Source of the DNA: Microglena sp. YARC
Lineage: Eukaryota > Chlorophyta > Chlorophyceae > Chlamydomonadales > Chlamydomonadaceae
Length of the DNA: 64,000 nucleotides
Direction of reading: 5' to 3'
Assembly: GCA_022414725.1 (NCBI GenBank)
Contig: CM039465.1
Span: 2,650,039-2,714,038 of the forward strand
Positions 1 through 15,000 of the stretch are shown here, one piece after another (the first letter of the stretch is position 1; the number at the start of each line of letters is the position of its first letter). The notes below the pieces were generated by a model, which was given only the letters and a program-made list of their open reading frames with translations, was not told where the DNA came from and searched no databases. Made by a program: the position numbers and the translations under genes.

Positions 1-3000
1 GCTAGCCATTTGTATCACGAACCATGTGTAGGACTATCCGTTTGTACCACTGGCCATGTTTAGTGCACTAGTGCTAGCCATTTGAATCACGAACCATGTG
101 TAGGACTAGCCGTTTGTACCACTGGCCATGTTTAGTGCACTAGTGCTAGCCATTTGTATCACGAACCATGTGTAGGACTAGCCGTTTGTACCACTGGCCA
201 GATTTAGTGCACTAGTGCTAGCCATTTGTGTCACGAACCATGTGTAGGACTAGCCGTATGTACCACTGGCCATGTTTAGTGCACTAGTGCTAGCCATTTG
301 TATCACGAACCATGTGTAGGACTAGCCGTTTGTACCACTGGCCATGTTTAGTGCACTAGTGCTAGCCATTTGTATCACGAACCATGTGTAGGACTAGCCG
401 TTTGTACCACTGGCCATGTTTAGTGCACTCGTGCTAGCCATTTGTATCACGAACCATGTGTAGGACTATCCGTATGTACCACTGGCCATGTTTAGTGCAC
501 TAGTGCTAGCCATTTGTATCACGAACCATGTGTAGGACTAGCCGTTTGTACCACTGGCCATGTTTAGTGCACTAGTGCTAGCCATTTGTATCACGAACCA
601 TGTGTAGGACTGTCCGTATGTACCACTGGCCATGTTTTAGTGCACTAGTGCTAGCCATTTGTATCACGAACCATGTGTAGTACTAACTTTGTACCACTGG
701 CCATGTTTAGTGCACTAGTGCTAGCCATTTGTATCACGAACCATGTGTAGGACTCGCCGTTTGTACCACTGGCCATGTTTAGTGCACTAGTGCTAGCCAT
801 TTGTATTACAAACCATGTGTAGGACTAGCCGTATGTACCACTGGCCATGTTTAGTGCACTAGTGCTAGCCATTTGTATCACGAACCATGTGTAGGACTAG
901 TATCCGTATGTACCACTGGCCATGTTTAGTGCACTAGTGCTAGCCATTTGTATCACGAACCATGTGTAGTACTATCCGTATGTACCACTGGCCATGTTTA
1001 GTGCACTAGTGCTAGCCATTTGTATCACGAACCATGTGTAGGACTATCCGTATGTACCACTGGCCATGTTTAGTGCACTAGTGCTAGCCATTTGTATCAC
1101 GAACCATGTATAGGACTATCCGTTTGTACCACTGGCCATGTTTAGTGCACTAGTGCTAGCCATTTGTATCACGAACCATGTGTAGGACTAGCCGTATGTA
1201 CCACTGGCCATGTTTAGTGCACTAGTGCTAGCCATTTGTATCACGAACCATGTGTAGGACTATCCGTATGTACCACTGGCCATGTTTAGTGCACTAGTGC
1301 TAGCCATTTGAATCACAACCATGTGTAGTCGCCGTAGTACCACTGGCCATGTTAGTGCACTAGTGCTAGCCATTTGTATCACGAACCATGTGTAGGACTA
1401 ACTAGTACCACTGGCCATGTTTTAGTGCACTAGTGCTAGCCATTTGTATCACGAACCATGTGTAGGACTAGTCCGTATGTTACCACTGCCATGTTTAGTG
1501 CACTAGTGCTTAGCCATTTGTATCAAACCATGTGTAGGACTAGCCGTATGTACCACTGGCCATGTTTAGTGCACTAGTGCTAGCCATTTGTATCACGAAC
1601 CATGTGTAGGACTAGCCGTTTGTACCACTGGCCATGTTTAGTGCACTAGTGCTAGCCATTTGTATCACGAACCATGTGTAGGACTATCCGTATGTACCAC
1701 TGGCCATGTTTAGTGCACTAGTGCTAGCCATTTGTATCACGAACCATGTGTAGGACTAGCCGTATGTACCACTGGCCATGTTTAAGTGCACTAGTGCTAG
1801 CCATTTGTATCACGGAACCATGTGGCCATAGTACTATCCGTATGTACCACTGGCCATGTTTAGTGCACTAGTGCTAGCCATTTGTTAATCAAACCATGTG
1901 TAGGACTAGCCGTATGTACCACTGGCCATGTTTAGTGCACTAGTGCTAGCCATTTGTATCACGAACCATGTGTAGGACTAGCCGTATGTACCACTGGCCA
2001 TGTTTAGTGCACTAGTGCTAGCCATTTGTATCACGAACCATGTGTAGGACTATCCGTATGTACCACTGGCCATGTTTAGTGCACTAGTGCTAGCCATTTG
2101 TATCACGAACCATGTGTAGGACTAGCCGTTATGTACCACTGGCCATGTTTAGTGCACTAGTGCTAGCCATTTGTATCACGAACCATGTGTAGGACTAGTC
2201 CGTATGTATCAGCACTGGCCATGTTTAGTGCACTAGTGCTAGCCATTTGTATCACGAAACCATGTGTAGGACTATCCGTTATTTGTACACTGGCCATGTT
2301 TTAGTGCACTAGTGCTAGCCATTTGTATCACGAACCATGTCATAGACTAGCCGTATTGTACCATGGCATGTTTAGTGCACTAGTGCTAGCCATTTGTATC
2401 ACGAACCATGTGTAGACTAGCCGTTTTGTACCACTGGCCATGTTTAGTGCACTAGTGCTAGCCATTTTGTATCACGAACCATGTGTTAAGGACTACCTAT
2501 GTACCACTGGCCATGTTTAGTGCACTAGTGCTAGCCATTTGTGTATCGAAACCATGTGTAGTACTGGCGTATTGTACCACTGGCCATGTTAGTGCACTAT
2601 GCTAGCCATTGTGTATCACGAAACCATGTGTAGGACTTATCCGTACCTGTATACCAACTGTGGCCCTTTATAGTGCACTTTGCTTATGTGGCTAGCCATT
2701 TGTATCACGAACCATGTGTAGGCTATGTTGTAACCACTGGCCATGTTTAGTGGCACTAGTGCTAGCCATTTGTATCACGAAAATGTGTAGTGGACTAGCC
2801 GTATTGTACCACTGGCCATGTTTAGTGCACTATGCTAGCCATTTGTATCACGAACCATGGCCGATAGTAGACTATCCGTATTGTACCACTGGCCATGTTT
2901 AGTGCACTAGTGCTAGCATTTGTATCACGAACCATGTGTAGGACTAGCCGTATGTACCACTGGCCATGTTTTAGTGCCACTAGTGCTAGCCCATTTGTAT

Positions 3001-6000
3001 CCACGAACATCGCCATGTAACCACTGTGGTAGTTACGAATGTGCGACCCACTGTATCTCCATGTTACGACTAGTGTACACTGCCAACATGTAGCCTAGTG
3101 CTAGCCATTTGTATCACGAACTATGTGTAGTAGGACTAGCCGTACCACTTTGTACACTGTGCTAGCCATTCTTTGTTGTAGTGTACACTCAGTGCTAGCC
3201 AATTTGGTATCACGAAACGTTACCACTGTGTAGTGTTGATCTAGCCGTATGTACCACTGGCCATGTTTGTGCCACTAGTGCTAGCCATTTGTATCACGAA
3301 CCATGTGTAGGACTGTCCGTATGGTACACTGGCCATGTTTAGTGCCACTAGTGCTAGCCATTTGTAATCACGAACCATGTGTAGGACTATCCGTATGTAC
3401 CACTGGCCATGTTTAGTGCACTTAGTGCTAGCCATTTGTATCAGCGAAACCATGTGCTAGGACTAGCCGTATCCATGTTACCACTGTGCCCATGTTTTAG
3501 TGCACTAGTGCTAGCATTTGGTATCACGAACCATGTGTAGGGACTAGCCGTATGTACCACTGGCCATGTTTAGTGCACTAGTGCTAGCCATTTGTATCAC
3601 GAACCATGTACTGTGTATACCACCCTGGCCATGTTTAGTGCACTAGCCATTTGTATCACGTGTAAGTACTAGCCGTATGTACCACTGCCATGTTTAGTGC
3701 ACTAGTGCTAGCCATTTGTATCACGAACCATGTAACTAGCCGTTTTATGGTGTAGGACTTTAGCCGTATGTACCACTGGCCATGTTTAGTGCACTAGTGC
3801 TAGCCATTTGTATCACGAACCATGTGTAGGACTAGCCGTATGTACACTGGCCATGTTTAGTGCACTAGTGCTAGCCATTTGTATCACGAACCATGTGTAG
3901 GTATGTACTAGACCGTATGTACCATGTGTAGGACTGGCCATGTTTAGTGCACTAGTGCTAGCCATTTGTATCCACGAACCATGTGTAGTACTATCCGTTT
4001 GTACCAACTGGCCATGTTTAGTGCAACTAGTGCTAGCCATTTGTATCACGAACCATGTGTAGTATAGCCGTATGTACCACTGGCCATGTTTTTAGTGCAC
4101 TAGTGCTAGCCATTTGTATCACGAACCATGTGTAGGACTAGCCGTATGTACCACTCTGGCCATGTTTAGTGCACTAGTGCTAGCCATTTGTATCACGAAC
4201 CATGTATAGGGACTATCGTATGTACCACTGGCCATGTTAGTGCACTAGTGCTAGCCATTTTGTATCACGAAACCATGTGTAGGACTAGCCGTAATGTACC
4301 ACTGGGCCATGTTTTAGTGCACTAGTGCTAGCCATTTGTATCACGAACCATGTGTAGGAATACGGTATGTACCTTACTGGCCATGTTTAGTGTTAACACC
4401 GCACCCCTATGCTAGCCATTTGTATCACGAACCATGTGTAGTACTGCGTTTGTCTTGTCCGCACCACCCCCCACAACTGGCCATGTTTTAGTGCACTAGT
4501 GCTAGCCATTTGTATACGAACCATGTGTTAGGACTAGCCGTATGTGTCACCACTGGCCATGTTTAGTGCAGATCTAGTGCTAGCCTCTACACGAACCATT
4601 TGTAGGACATATCAAACCATGTGTGGTATACTACTGCCATGTGTAGTGCACGAGCTAAGCTTGTGTTGGAACAATGTTGTTGTATCTTCAACCCCCACCT
4701 GGATGCTTTAGTGTGTAGCGCATTTGTATCACGAAGATTTGTACCACTGCCATGTTTATGTGCACTAGTGCTAGCCACATGTTGTATCACCATCCCAAGC
4801 CATCAAAGTGCGCCGTAGCTATGTATGCACCATGTGCCACGAACCATGTTAGTGGGGTGTGCACTAGTGCTAAGCGTATGTACATTTGTATCACTCCCCA
4901 CGAGAGACCATGTTTAGTCACTACTCATGCACTGTGCTGCCACCACTGTGCATGTGTGTGTACTGCATTAGTAGCTCACGAAACCATGGATATCACAAAC
5001 TCCATCTCGGTTGTACGCAATGAGCCATGGGCCCATGTTTGATAGTGCACTAGTGGCTAGCCATTTGTATCAACGAACCATGTGTAGGACTAGCCGTATT
5101 GGACCAGTTACAACTGGCATGTTTAGTGAACTGGGCCCATTTGTTTCAGGACCATCTGCCACTAATAGGACTAGCCGTTGGTCCGACTGTGCTGATGTTT
5201 AGGCACTTTAAGTATCCCTTTCTCAATACGGGATATCCGTTTTGTATGTAGGACAGCCGTGCACTAGTGTTAGCCATTTGTATTTGTATCACGAACCATG
5301 TGTAGGACTAGCCGTACATCTTAGATGTAACCACTGGCCATGTTAGTGCACTAGTGCTAGCCATTTGTATCACGAACCATGTGTAGGACTAGCCGTTATG
5401 TACCACTGGCCATGTTTATGCACTAGTGCTAGCCATTTGTATCACGTGTAACCATGTACCATGTGTTTAGTGCACGCCCCGCTAGTGCTTACTATCCGTT
5501 TGTAGTCCGTATGTACCATTGTGTTAGGAACTGGCCATGTTTAGTGCACTAGTGCTAGCCATTTGTATCACGAACCATGTGTAGGACTATCCGTTTGTAC
5601 CTCTGGCCATGTTTAGTGCACTAGTGCTAGCCAATTTGTATCACGAACCCATGTGTAGGATAGCTAGCCGTATGTCACTTGGCCATGTTTAGTTGCATAG
5701 TGCTAGCCGATTTGTATTCACGAACATGTGTTATACTATGTGTAAGGAACCACTGGCCATGTTTAGTGCACTAGTGCTAGCCATTTGTATCACGAAACCA
5801 TGTGTAGGACTAGCCGTATGTACCACTGGCCATGTTTAGTGCACTAGTGCTAGCCATTTGTATCACGAACCGACACCATGCTAAGACTATCACGAACCAT
5901 GTGTAGGACTATCTTGTATGTACCACTGGCCATGTTTAGTGCACTAGTGCTAGCCATTTGTATAGAACACGAACCATGTGTAAGGACCGAAGTAGACTAA

Positions 6001-9000
6001 AACTTTGCCGTAGCGTACTGGCCATGTTTAGTGCACTAGTGCTAGGCCATTTGTATCACGAATAAGGAACCATGTGTTTTAGCACCAGCTACTATTGCTA
6101 GATATTGTGTGGACCATGTTATGCACGTAGTCCATGTGGTATCCACCCATGTCTATTGTATGCATGTTTAGCTGCACTAGTGCACCATGCTAGCCATGTA
6201 TCACGAAACCATGCCGTTTGTACCACGGCCATGTTGTTTAGTGCATTGTGCTAGCCATTTGTATCACGAACCAAGGACTATCCGTATGTACCACTGGCCA
6301 TGTTTAGTGCACTAGTGCTAGCATTTGTATCACGAACCATGTGTAGGGACTAGCCGTTTGTACCACTGGCCATGTTTAGTGCACTGAGTGCTAGCCCATT
6401 TGTATCACGAACCATGTGTAGGACTAGCTACCACTGGCCATGTTTAGTGCACTAGTGCCTAGCCATTTGTTATGACGAACCATGTGTAGGATAGGCTTTT
6501 GTAGCCTGGCATGTTTAGTACTAGTGCCACTGGCCATGTAATAGGATAGTGCACTAGTGTGCAGCTACCATTTGTATCACGAACCATGTGCGTAGTAGCT
6601 GTATGTACCACTGGCCATGTTTAGTGCACTCGTGCTAGCCATTTGTATCACGAAAACATGTGTAGTATTTTGTACACTGGCCATGTTTAGTGCACTAGTG
6701 CTAGCCCATTTGTATCACGAACCATGATGTTCGGACCATGTGTAGGACTAGTGCTAGCAAATTTGTATTCACGAAAACCATGTGTACTGGCCTATGTTTA
6801 TGCACTAGTGCTAGCCATTTGTATCGACGAACATGTGTAGGACTACTTTATGTACTAGCATTTGTATCACCGAACCATGCCATGTTTGTACCACTGGCCA
6901 TGCACTAGTGCTAGCCATTTGTATCACGAACCATGTGTAGGACTATCCGTATGTACCACTGGCCATGTTTAGTGCACTAGTGCTAGCCATTTGTATCACG
7001 AACCATGTGTAGGACTATCCGTATGTACCACTGGCCATGTTTAGTGCACTAGTGCTAGCCATTTGTATCACGAACCATGTGTAGGACTATCCGTTTGTAC
7101 CACTGGCCATGTTTAGTGCACTTGTGCTAGCCATTTGTATCACGAACCATGTGTAGGTACTAACTTTGTACCACTGGCCATGTTTAGTGCACTAGTGCTA
7201 GCCATTTGTATCACGAACCATGTGTAGGACTATCCGTATGTACCACTGGCCATGTTTAGTGCACTAGTGCTAGCCATTTGTATCACGAACCATGTGTAGG
7301 ACTAGCCGTATGTACCACTGGCCATGTTTAGTGCACTAGTGCTAGCCATTTGTATCACGAACCATGTGTAGGACTGTCCGTATGTACCACTGGCCATGTT
7401 TAGTGCACTAGTGCTAGCCATTTGTATCACGAACCATGTGTAGGACTATCCGTTTGTACCACTGGCCATGTTTAGTGCACTAGTGCTAGCCATTTGTATC
7501 ACGAACCATGTGCTCAGACTAGGGCCGTAGTGGCACTGCTGGCCATTTGTATTGTTAGCCCGTATGTTGGCCCAGGTAGTGCACTAGTGCTAGTATCACG
7601 AAACCATGTGCTTATCGTAATGTACCACGGCCACTAGTGCTACCATTGTATCACGAACCATGAGGACTGTCCGCCGTATGTAGTGGCCATGTAGTAGTAC
7701 GTATCACGAACCATGTATTTACCCAATGTTATGCACTAGTGGCCATGTGTAGTTGGGGCCATGTTTAGTTAGTGCTAGCCATTTGTATCACGAAACCATG
7801 TAAGGCTTATTCCGTAACCAATGTGCTGCTACTAGCTAGCCATTTGTATCACGAACCATGTGTAGGGGACTAATGTACCCACTGGCCATGCTTTAGTGCC
7901 TAGTGCTAGCCATGTGTATTTGTATAACGAACCATGTAGGACTTGCATATTGTATGGACTACCATGTTGTGCATGTATCACGAACCATAGCCCAATGCAG
8001 GTACTAGCATGCTATGCGTTTTGTACCACTGCCATGTTTTGTGCACTAGTGCTAGCTAGCCATTTGTACATCCGTGATGTTAAGGCCATGGTTTAGTGCA
8101 CTAGTGCACTAGATTTGTACCACTGCCACTAGTGGTGCTAGTGCACATTGTAGAACCATGTGTAGTATCGTGTACCACTGGCCATGTTTAGTGCACTTGT
8201 GCTAGCCATTTGTATCACGAAACCATGTATAGGAGCCGTTTGTACAAATGCCATGTTTAGTGCAACTAGTGAGCCATTTTTGTATCACGAACCATGTATG
8301 CACGAACCATAGGACTAGCCGTATGTACCCACTGGCCATGTTTAGTTGCACTTAGTGCTAGCCATTTTATCACGATTTGCTACCCATGGAAAGGGAACTA
8401 TCCCTGTTGTACCGTTGTATGGCCATGTTTAGTGCACTAGTGCTAGCCATTTTGTATCACGAACCATGTGTAGGACTAGCCGTTATGTACCACTGGCCAT
8501 GTTAGTAGTTGGCACTAGTGCTAGCCATTTGTATCACGAACCATGTGTACCACTGACTAGTGCAGTTATGCCGTATTGTATGACCCCTCTGTACCACTGG
8601 CCATGTTTAGATGCACTAGTTCTAGCCATTTGTATCACGAAAACCATGTGTAGGACTTGACCAACTGGCCGGATGTGTTAGTGCACTAGTGCTAGCCATT
8701 TGTATCACAAGCATGTTAGTACTACCGTATGTACCACTGGCCATGTTTAGTGCACTAGTACCTATCCTGCTAGCCATTTGTATCACGAAACCATGTGTAC
8801 GGGACCTAGTTTGTAGCCACTACGGCCATGTTTTAGTGCAGTTGAGAACATAGGCTATCCGTGCTATTAGGAATGTATCACGAACCATGTGTAGGACTAG
8901 CCGTATGTACCACTGGCCATGTTTAATAATCGACACTAGTGCTGAGCCATTTGTATCACTGTGTAGGACTAGCTGTATGTACCACTGGCCAGTTTAGGAT

Positions 9001-12000
9001 GCCACTAGTGCTAGCCATTTTGTATGACGAACATGTGTAAGTATAAATTTGTCACTTGTAGACTATCCGTGTTGTACCACGGCCATGTTTTAGTGCACTA
9101 GTGCTAGCCATTTGTGCCATCGAACCGATGTTCAGGACTGTCCGTATGTGCGCCACTGGCCATGTTTAGTGCACTAGTGCTAGCCATCTTGTATCACGAA
9201 CCATGTGTAGTACTCAGCCATTTACCATGTAGTCCACCTGTGCTTTAGTGCACTATGCTAGCATTTGTAGCTAGCACGAAAACCACTGTCTTGTACCACT
9301 GGCCCACTCAGTGTTAGCCATTTTGTATCAGCAGAACATAGGAACTGGCGAGTGACTAGCCATGTGAACCATCGTCAGTGTTTAGTACAAGTGCTAGCCG
9401 ATTTGTATCTACCATGTTTGCCCAGGATAGTAGTACCCATGAGCCATGTTTAGTCACCACTAGCTGCTAGGGGATTTGTATCACGGCCAAGTGCACTAGT
9501 GATGCATTTTGTATACACGAACCATGTGTGTAACTAACTTTGTTACACTGGCCATTTGTTTAGTGTGTTTAGTCAACTAGTGCTAGCCATAGTTGTATCA
9601 CGAACAATAGGACTATCGTATGTACTGGCCATGTTGTATAGTGTTTAGTGCATCACGAAACATGTGTAGCCGTACCACTGGCCATGTTTTAGTGCATAGT
9701 GCTAGCCATTTGTATCACTCCATGTGTAGGACTATCTGTATGTTACCACTGGCATGTTTAGTGCACTTTAGTGCTAGCCATTTGTATCACGAACCATGTG
9801 TAGGACTAGCCGTATGTACCACTGGCCATGTTTAGTGCCAGTGCTAGCCATTTGTGATCACGAACCATGTGTAGACCGTATGTAACACTGGCCATGTTTA
9901 GTGCACTAGTGCACTAGCCATTGTATCGAACATGTGTAGTGTACTATCCGTATGTACACTGCCATGTTTTTAGTGCACTTGTGCTAGCCATTTGTATCAC
10001 GAACCATGTGTAGGACTAGCCGTATGTACCACTGGCCATGTTTAGTGCACTAGTGCTAGCCATCTTGTATCAACGAACCATGTGTAGTACTATCCGTATG
10101 TACCACTGGCCATGTTTAGTGCACTAGTGCTAGCCATTTGTATCACGAACCATAGGACTAGCCGTATGTACCACTGGCCATGTTTAGTGCACTAGTGCTA
10201 GCCATTTGTATCACGAACCATGTGTAGGACTAGCCGTATGTACCACTGGCCATGTTTAGTGCACTAGTGCTAGCCATTTGTATCACGAACCATGTGTAGT
10301 TCTATCCGTAGTGTGTACCACTGTGTATCCATGTGTTAGTGCACTAGTGCTAGCCATTTGTATCACGAACCATGTGTAGTACTATCCATGTGTTTAGTGT
10401 ACTAGCCATTTTGTATCACGAAACATGCCATGGCTAGCATGTTTTAGTGCACTAGTGCTAGCCATTTGTATCACGAACCATGTGTAGGACTATCCGTATG
10501 TACACTGGCCATGTCAGTGCACTAGTGCTAGCCATTTTGTATAGTGCACGATCACCATGTGTAGGACTATCCGTGCATTGTACCACTGGCCATGTTGTAG
10601 TGCACTAGTGCTAGCCATTTGTATCACGAACCATGTGTAGGACTAGCCGTAGATGTACCACTGGCCATGTTTAGTGCACTAGTGCTAGCCATTTGTATCA
10701 CGAACCATGGTGTAGTACTAAGCCGTCTGTGACCACTGGCCATGTTTAGTGCACTAGTGCTAGCCATTTGTATCACGAAACCATGTGTAGGACTAGCCGT
10801 ATTTGTACTGGCCATGTTTTAGTGCACTAGTGCTAGCCATTTGTATCACGAACCATGTGTAGGACTAATCCGTATTGTACCACTGGCCATGTTTAGTGCA
10901 CTAGTGCTAGCCATTTGTATCACGAAACATGTGTAGGACTAGCCGTATGTACCACTGGCCATGTTTAGTTGCACTAGTGCTAGCCATTTGTATCACGAAC
11001 CATGTGTTAGGACTAGCCGTGTAGCCATGTACCACTGGCCATGTTTAGTGCATGCTCAGTTTAGCTAGCTAGCATTTGTATCAGTGACTATCCTTTGTAC
11101 ACGAACCCAGTGTACTAGTATGTAACCATATGTTGGCCATGTTTGCCATTTTAGTGCACTAGTTTCTAGCCATTTGTATCACACTAGTGTGTAGGATAGC
11201 CGTATGTACCACTGGCCATGTTTAGTGCACTAGTGCTAGCCAGTTTGTTCAGAACCATGTGTAGGACTAGCCGTAGTGGCTAGCCATTTTGTATACCGAC
11301 GAACCATGTGTACCCATTGTAAGTGCTAGCCATTTGTATGTTACCACTGATGTGTAGGACTCTAGCCATTGTATTACCACTGGCCATGTTTATCACGGGA
11401 CTGTTGTAGGACTCACGCGCTATACCAACTGCCTGTATGTACAGGCCGTATGTGCACTTGTTTAGACGAACATGTATCACTAGTGTTTGTACCACTAGTG
11501 CACTATTGCTATCCATTGTATCACGAACCCAGTGTAGACTAGCCGTATGTAGTACTGGCCATAAGTTTAGTGTAGTGCTAGCCACGATATCCGTATGTAC
11601 CACTGGCCATGTTTAGTGCACTTAGGTGCACTAGGCGCCATTTGTATCACGACCAATGTGTAGGACTATCCGTATGTACCAAACTGGCCCATGTTTAGTG
11701 CACTAGTGCTAGCCATTTGTATCACGAACCATGTGTGGACTAGTATGTACCCAGCTGGCCATGTTTAGTGCACTAGTGCTAGCCATTTGTATCGACGAAC
11801 CATGTGTAGACTATCCGTATGTACGTACTGGCCATGTTTAGTGCACTAGTGGTAGCCATTTGTATCACGAACCATGTGTAGGACTAAGCCGTATGTACCA
11901 CTGGCCATGTTTAGTGCAACTAGTGCTAGCCATTTGTATCACGAACCATGTGTAGGACTAGCCGTTTGTACCACTGGCCATGTTTAGTGCACTAGTGCTA

Positions 12001-15000
12001 GCCATTTGTATCACGAACCATGTGTAGTACTAAACTGGCCATGTTTAGTGCACTAGTGCTAGCCATTTGTATCACGAACATGTGTAGGACTGTCCGTATG
12101 TACCACTGGCCATGTTTAGTGCACTAGTGCTAGCCCATTCTGTATCACGAACATGTGTAGGGACGCCGTATGTACCTCTGGCCATGGTTTAGTGCACTAA
12201 GTGCTAGCCATTTGTATCACGAAAACCATGTGTATCCGTATGTACCACTGGCCATGTTTAGTGCGTGCTAGCCATAGTTGTATCACGAACCATGTGTAGT
12301 ATATCCGTGGTACAGGCATATTAGTGACACTAGCCATTTGTATCACGAACATGTGTTTTCTAGAATGCTCAATGTATTGCTAGCCGTCCACTTTGTACTA
12401 GCAACTGTGCTTATTACCTATGTAGATTGTGCTATGATACGAACCATCGTACTACACTTTAGTATCACGAAGCCATGTGTACTATCCGTGTACCACTGGC
12501 CATTTTAGCACTAGTGCTAGCCATGTATCACGCCATGTGTAGGACTGTTTGTACCACTGGCCATGTTAGTGCACTAGTGCTAGCCATTTGTATCACGAAC
12601 CATGTGTACCCGTATGTACTGGCCATGTTTAGTGCATAGTGCTACCATTTGTGATCACGACCATGTGTAGTACTATCCGTATGTACCACTGGCCATGTTT
12701 AGTGACTCTAGCCATTTGTATCACGAACCATGTTGTAGGACTAGCCGTATGTACCACTGGCCATGTTAGTGCACTAGTGCTAGCCATTTGTATCACGAAC
12801 CATGTGTTTAGTACTAATCCGTATGTACCACTGGCCATGTTTAGTGCACTAGTGCTAGCCATTTGTATCACGAACCATGTGTAGGACTAGCCGTATGTAC
12901 CACTGGCCATGTTTAGTGCACTAGTGCTAGCCATTTGTATCACGAACCATGTGTAAGACTATCCGTATGTACCACTGGCCATGTTTAGTGCACTAGTGCT
13001 AGCCATTTGTATCACGAACCATGTGTAGGACTATCCGTATGTACCACTGGCCATGTTTAGTGCACTAGTGCTAGCCATTTGTATCACGAAACCATGTGTA
13101 GTACTAACTTTGTACCACTGGCCATGTTTAGTGCACTAGTGCTAGCCATTTGTATCACGAACCATGTGTAGGACTAGCCGTACGTACCACTGGCCATGTT
13201 TAGTGAACTAGTGCTAGCCATTTGTATCACGAACCATGTGTAGTACTATCCGTATGTACCACTGGCCATGTTTAGTGCACTAGTGCTAGCATTTGTATCA
13301 CGAACATTTGTATAGACATGTGTAGGACTATCCGTTTGTATGTTCGTAGTCCTAGCCATTTGTTTAGTGTGTACTAGTGCCGGTACACTGGCCATGTTTA
13401 TGGAACCATAGTGCTGGAGTGGGCATTTGTATCAACGAACCTCGCCTATGGTACTGGCCATGTTTTAGTGGACTAGTGTAGCCATTTTGTATCACGAACC
13501 ATGTGTAGGGACAGCCGTATGGTACCACTGGCCATGGTTTAGTTGCTGTATGCCATCCATGTTGTAGGACTAAGTGCACTGGCCCATGTTTAGTGCTAGC
13601 CATTTGTATCACCAATGTTGTTAGGACTATCCGTTTGTACCTGGCCATGTTTAGTGCCATGTATTGACTAGCCGTATTTGGCCATTGTTCCACTGCCATT
13701 CTCTATCAACAAATGCTGCTATATCCGTTTTCCTAAGTGCAGCCATGTTGTAGACAACATGTACTATGGACTTCCGTATGTAGCGCACTCATGTTTAGTG
13801 CACTAGTGCTAGCCATGTTGTATCGAACCATGTGTAGGACTAGCCGTTTTGTACCAACTGGCCATGTTTAAGTGCAACTAGTGCTAGCCATTTAGGTACA
13901 CGAACCATATATTTGTATAGGACTATAGCCGTTTTGTACCCACTGGCCATGTTTGTTTTAGTGCACTAGTGCTAGCCATTTGTATCGTGAACCATGTGTA
14001 GTAACTGACTAGCCGTATGTAGCACTGGCCATGTTTAGTGCACTAGTGGCAGCCATAGCCATTTGTATCACGAACCATGTGTAAGTTGATCTTAGCCGTA
14101 CTGTCCGTATAAGTCCACTGGCCATGTTTAGTGCGACTAGTGTAGCCATTTGTAATCACGAACCATGTGTAGGACTATTCCGTTTGTACCATCTGGCCAT
14201 GTTTAGTGCACTTGTGCTAGCCATTTGTATACGAACCATGTGTAGGACTCGCCGTATGTACCGTCGTGCGCATGGTTTTAGGTGCATAGTGGTCGGGTCT
14301 AGGAATTGTATCACGACACTGTGTAGGACGTAAGAGCCTTGATATGTGTACAGCTGGCCGATTGTTTAGTGCACTAGTGCTAGCAAATTGTGTATATCAC
14401 GAACACATGTGTAGGACTATCCGTAGTATATGGTACACACTGGCCATGTTAAGTGACATAGTGCTAGCCATTTGCCTACTCCGAACGCGATTGGTAATAG
14501 ACTATCGTTTGATACCATTGGCCATGTTTAGGGGTGCACTAGTGCTAGCCATTTGTATCTGGAGACCATGTCGTTTAGTGCACTATCCGTAAGTGCTGGC
14601 GCATTTGTGTTTAGTGCACGAACCGTTTGAGCCATGTAGTGACTAGCCGTATACGGAACCATGTGTAAGTATAGCACTGTTTATGTACCATGTTTCCCAC
14701 TGGCCATGTTTAGTGCACTGTGCTCCAGCATTTGTATCACGAAACACATGTGTAAGTACACGTATGTACACTTGGCCCTGTTTAGTGCACTAAGTGCTAG
14801 CCATATGGTATCACGCTCCATTGTGTAGGTACTAGTCCGATGGTACCACTGCCATGTTTAAGTAGCAAGGTTTGCATGGCGCATGCCAAGTTTGTATCTG
14901 AAACATAGCATTTTGTTTAGTGCACTATGAGCCACAACCAGCATGTGTAGAATGACTAGCCGTAATGCACTGTTTCCCCCCCCTGCCTGTTTAGCTTTAG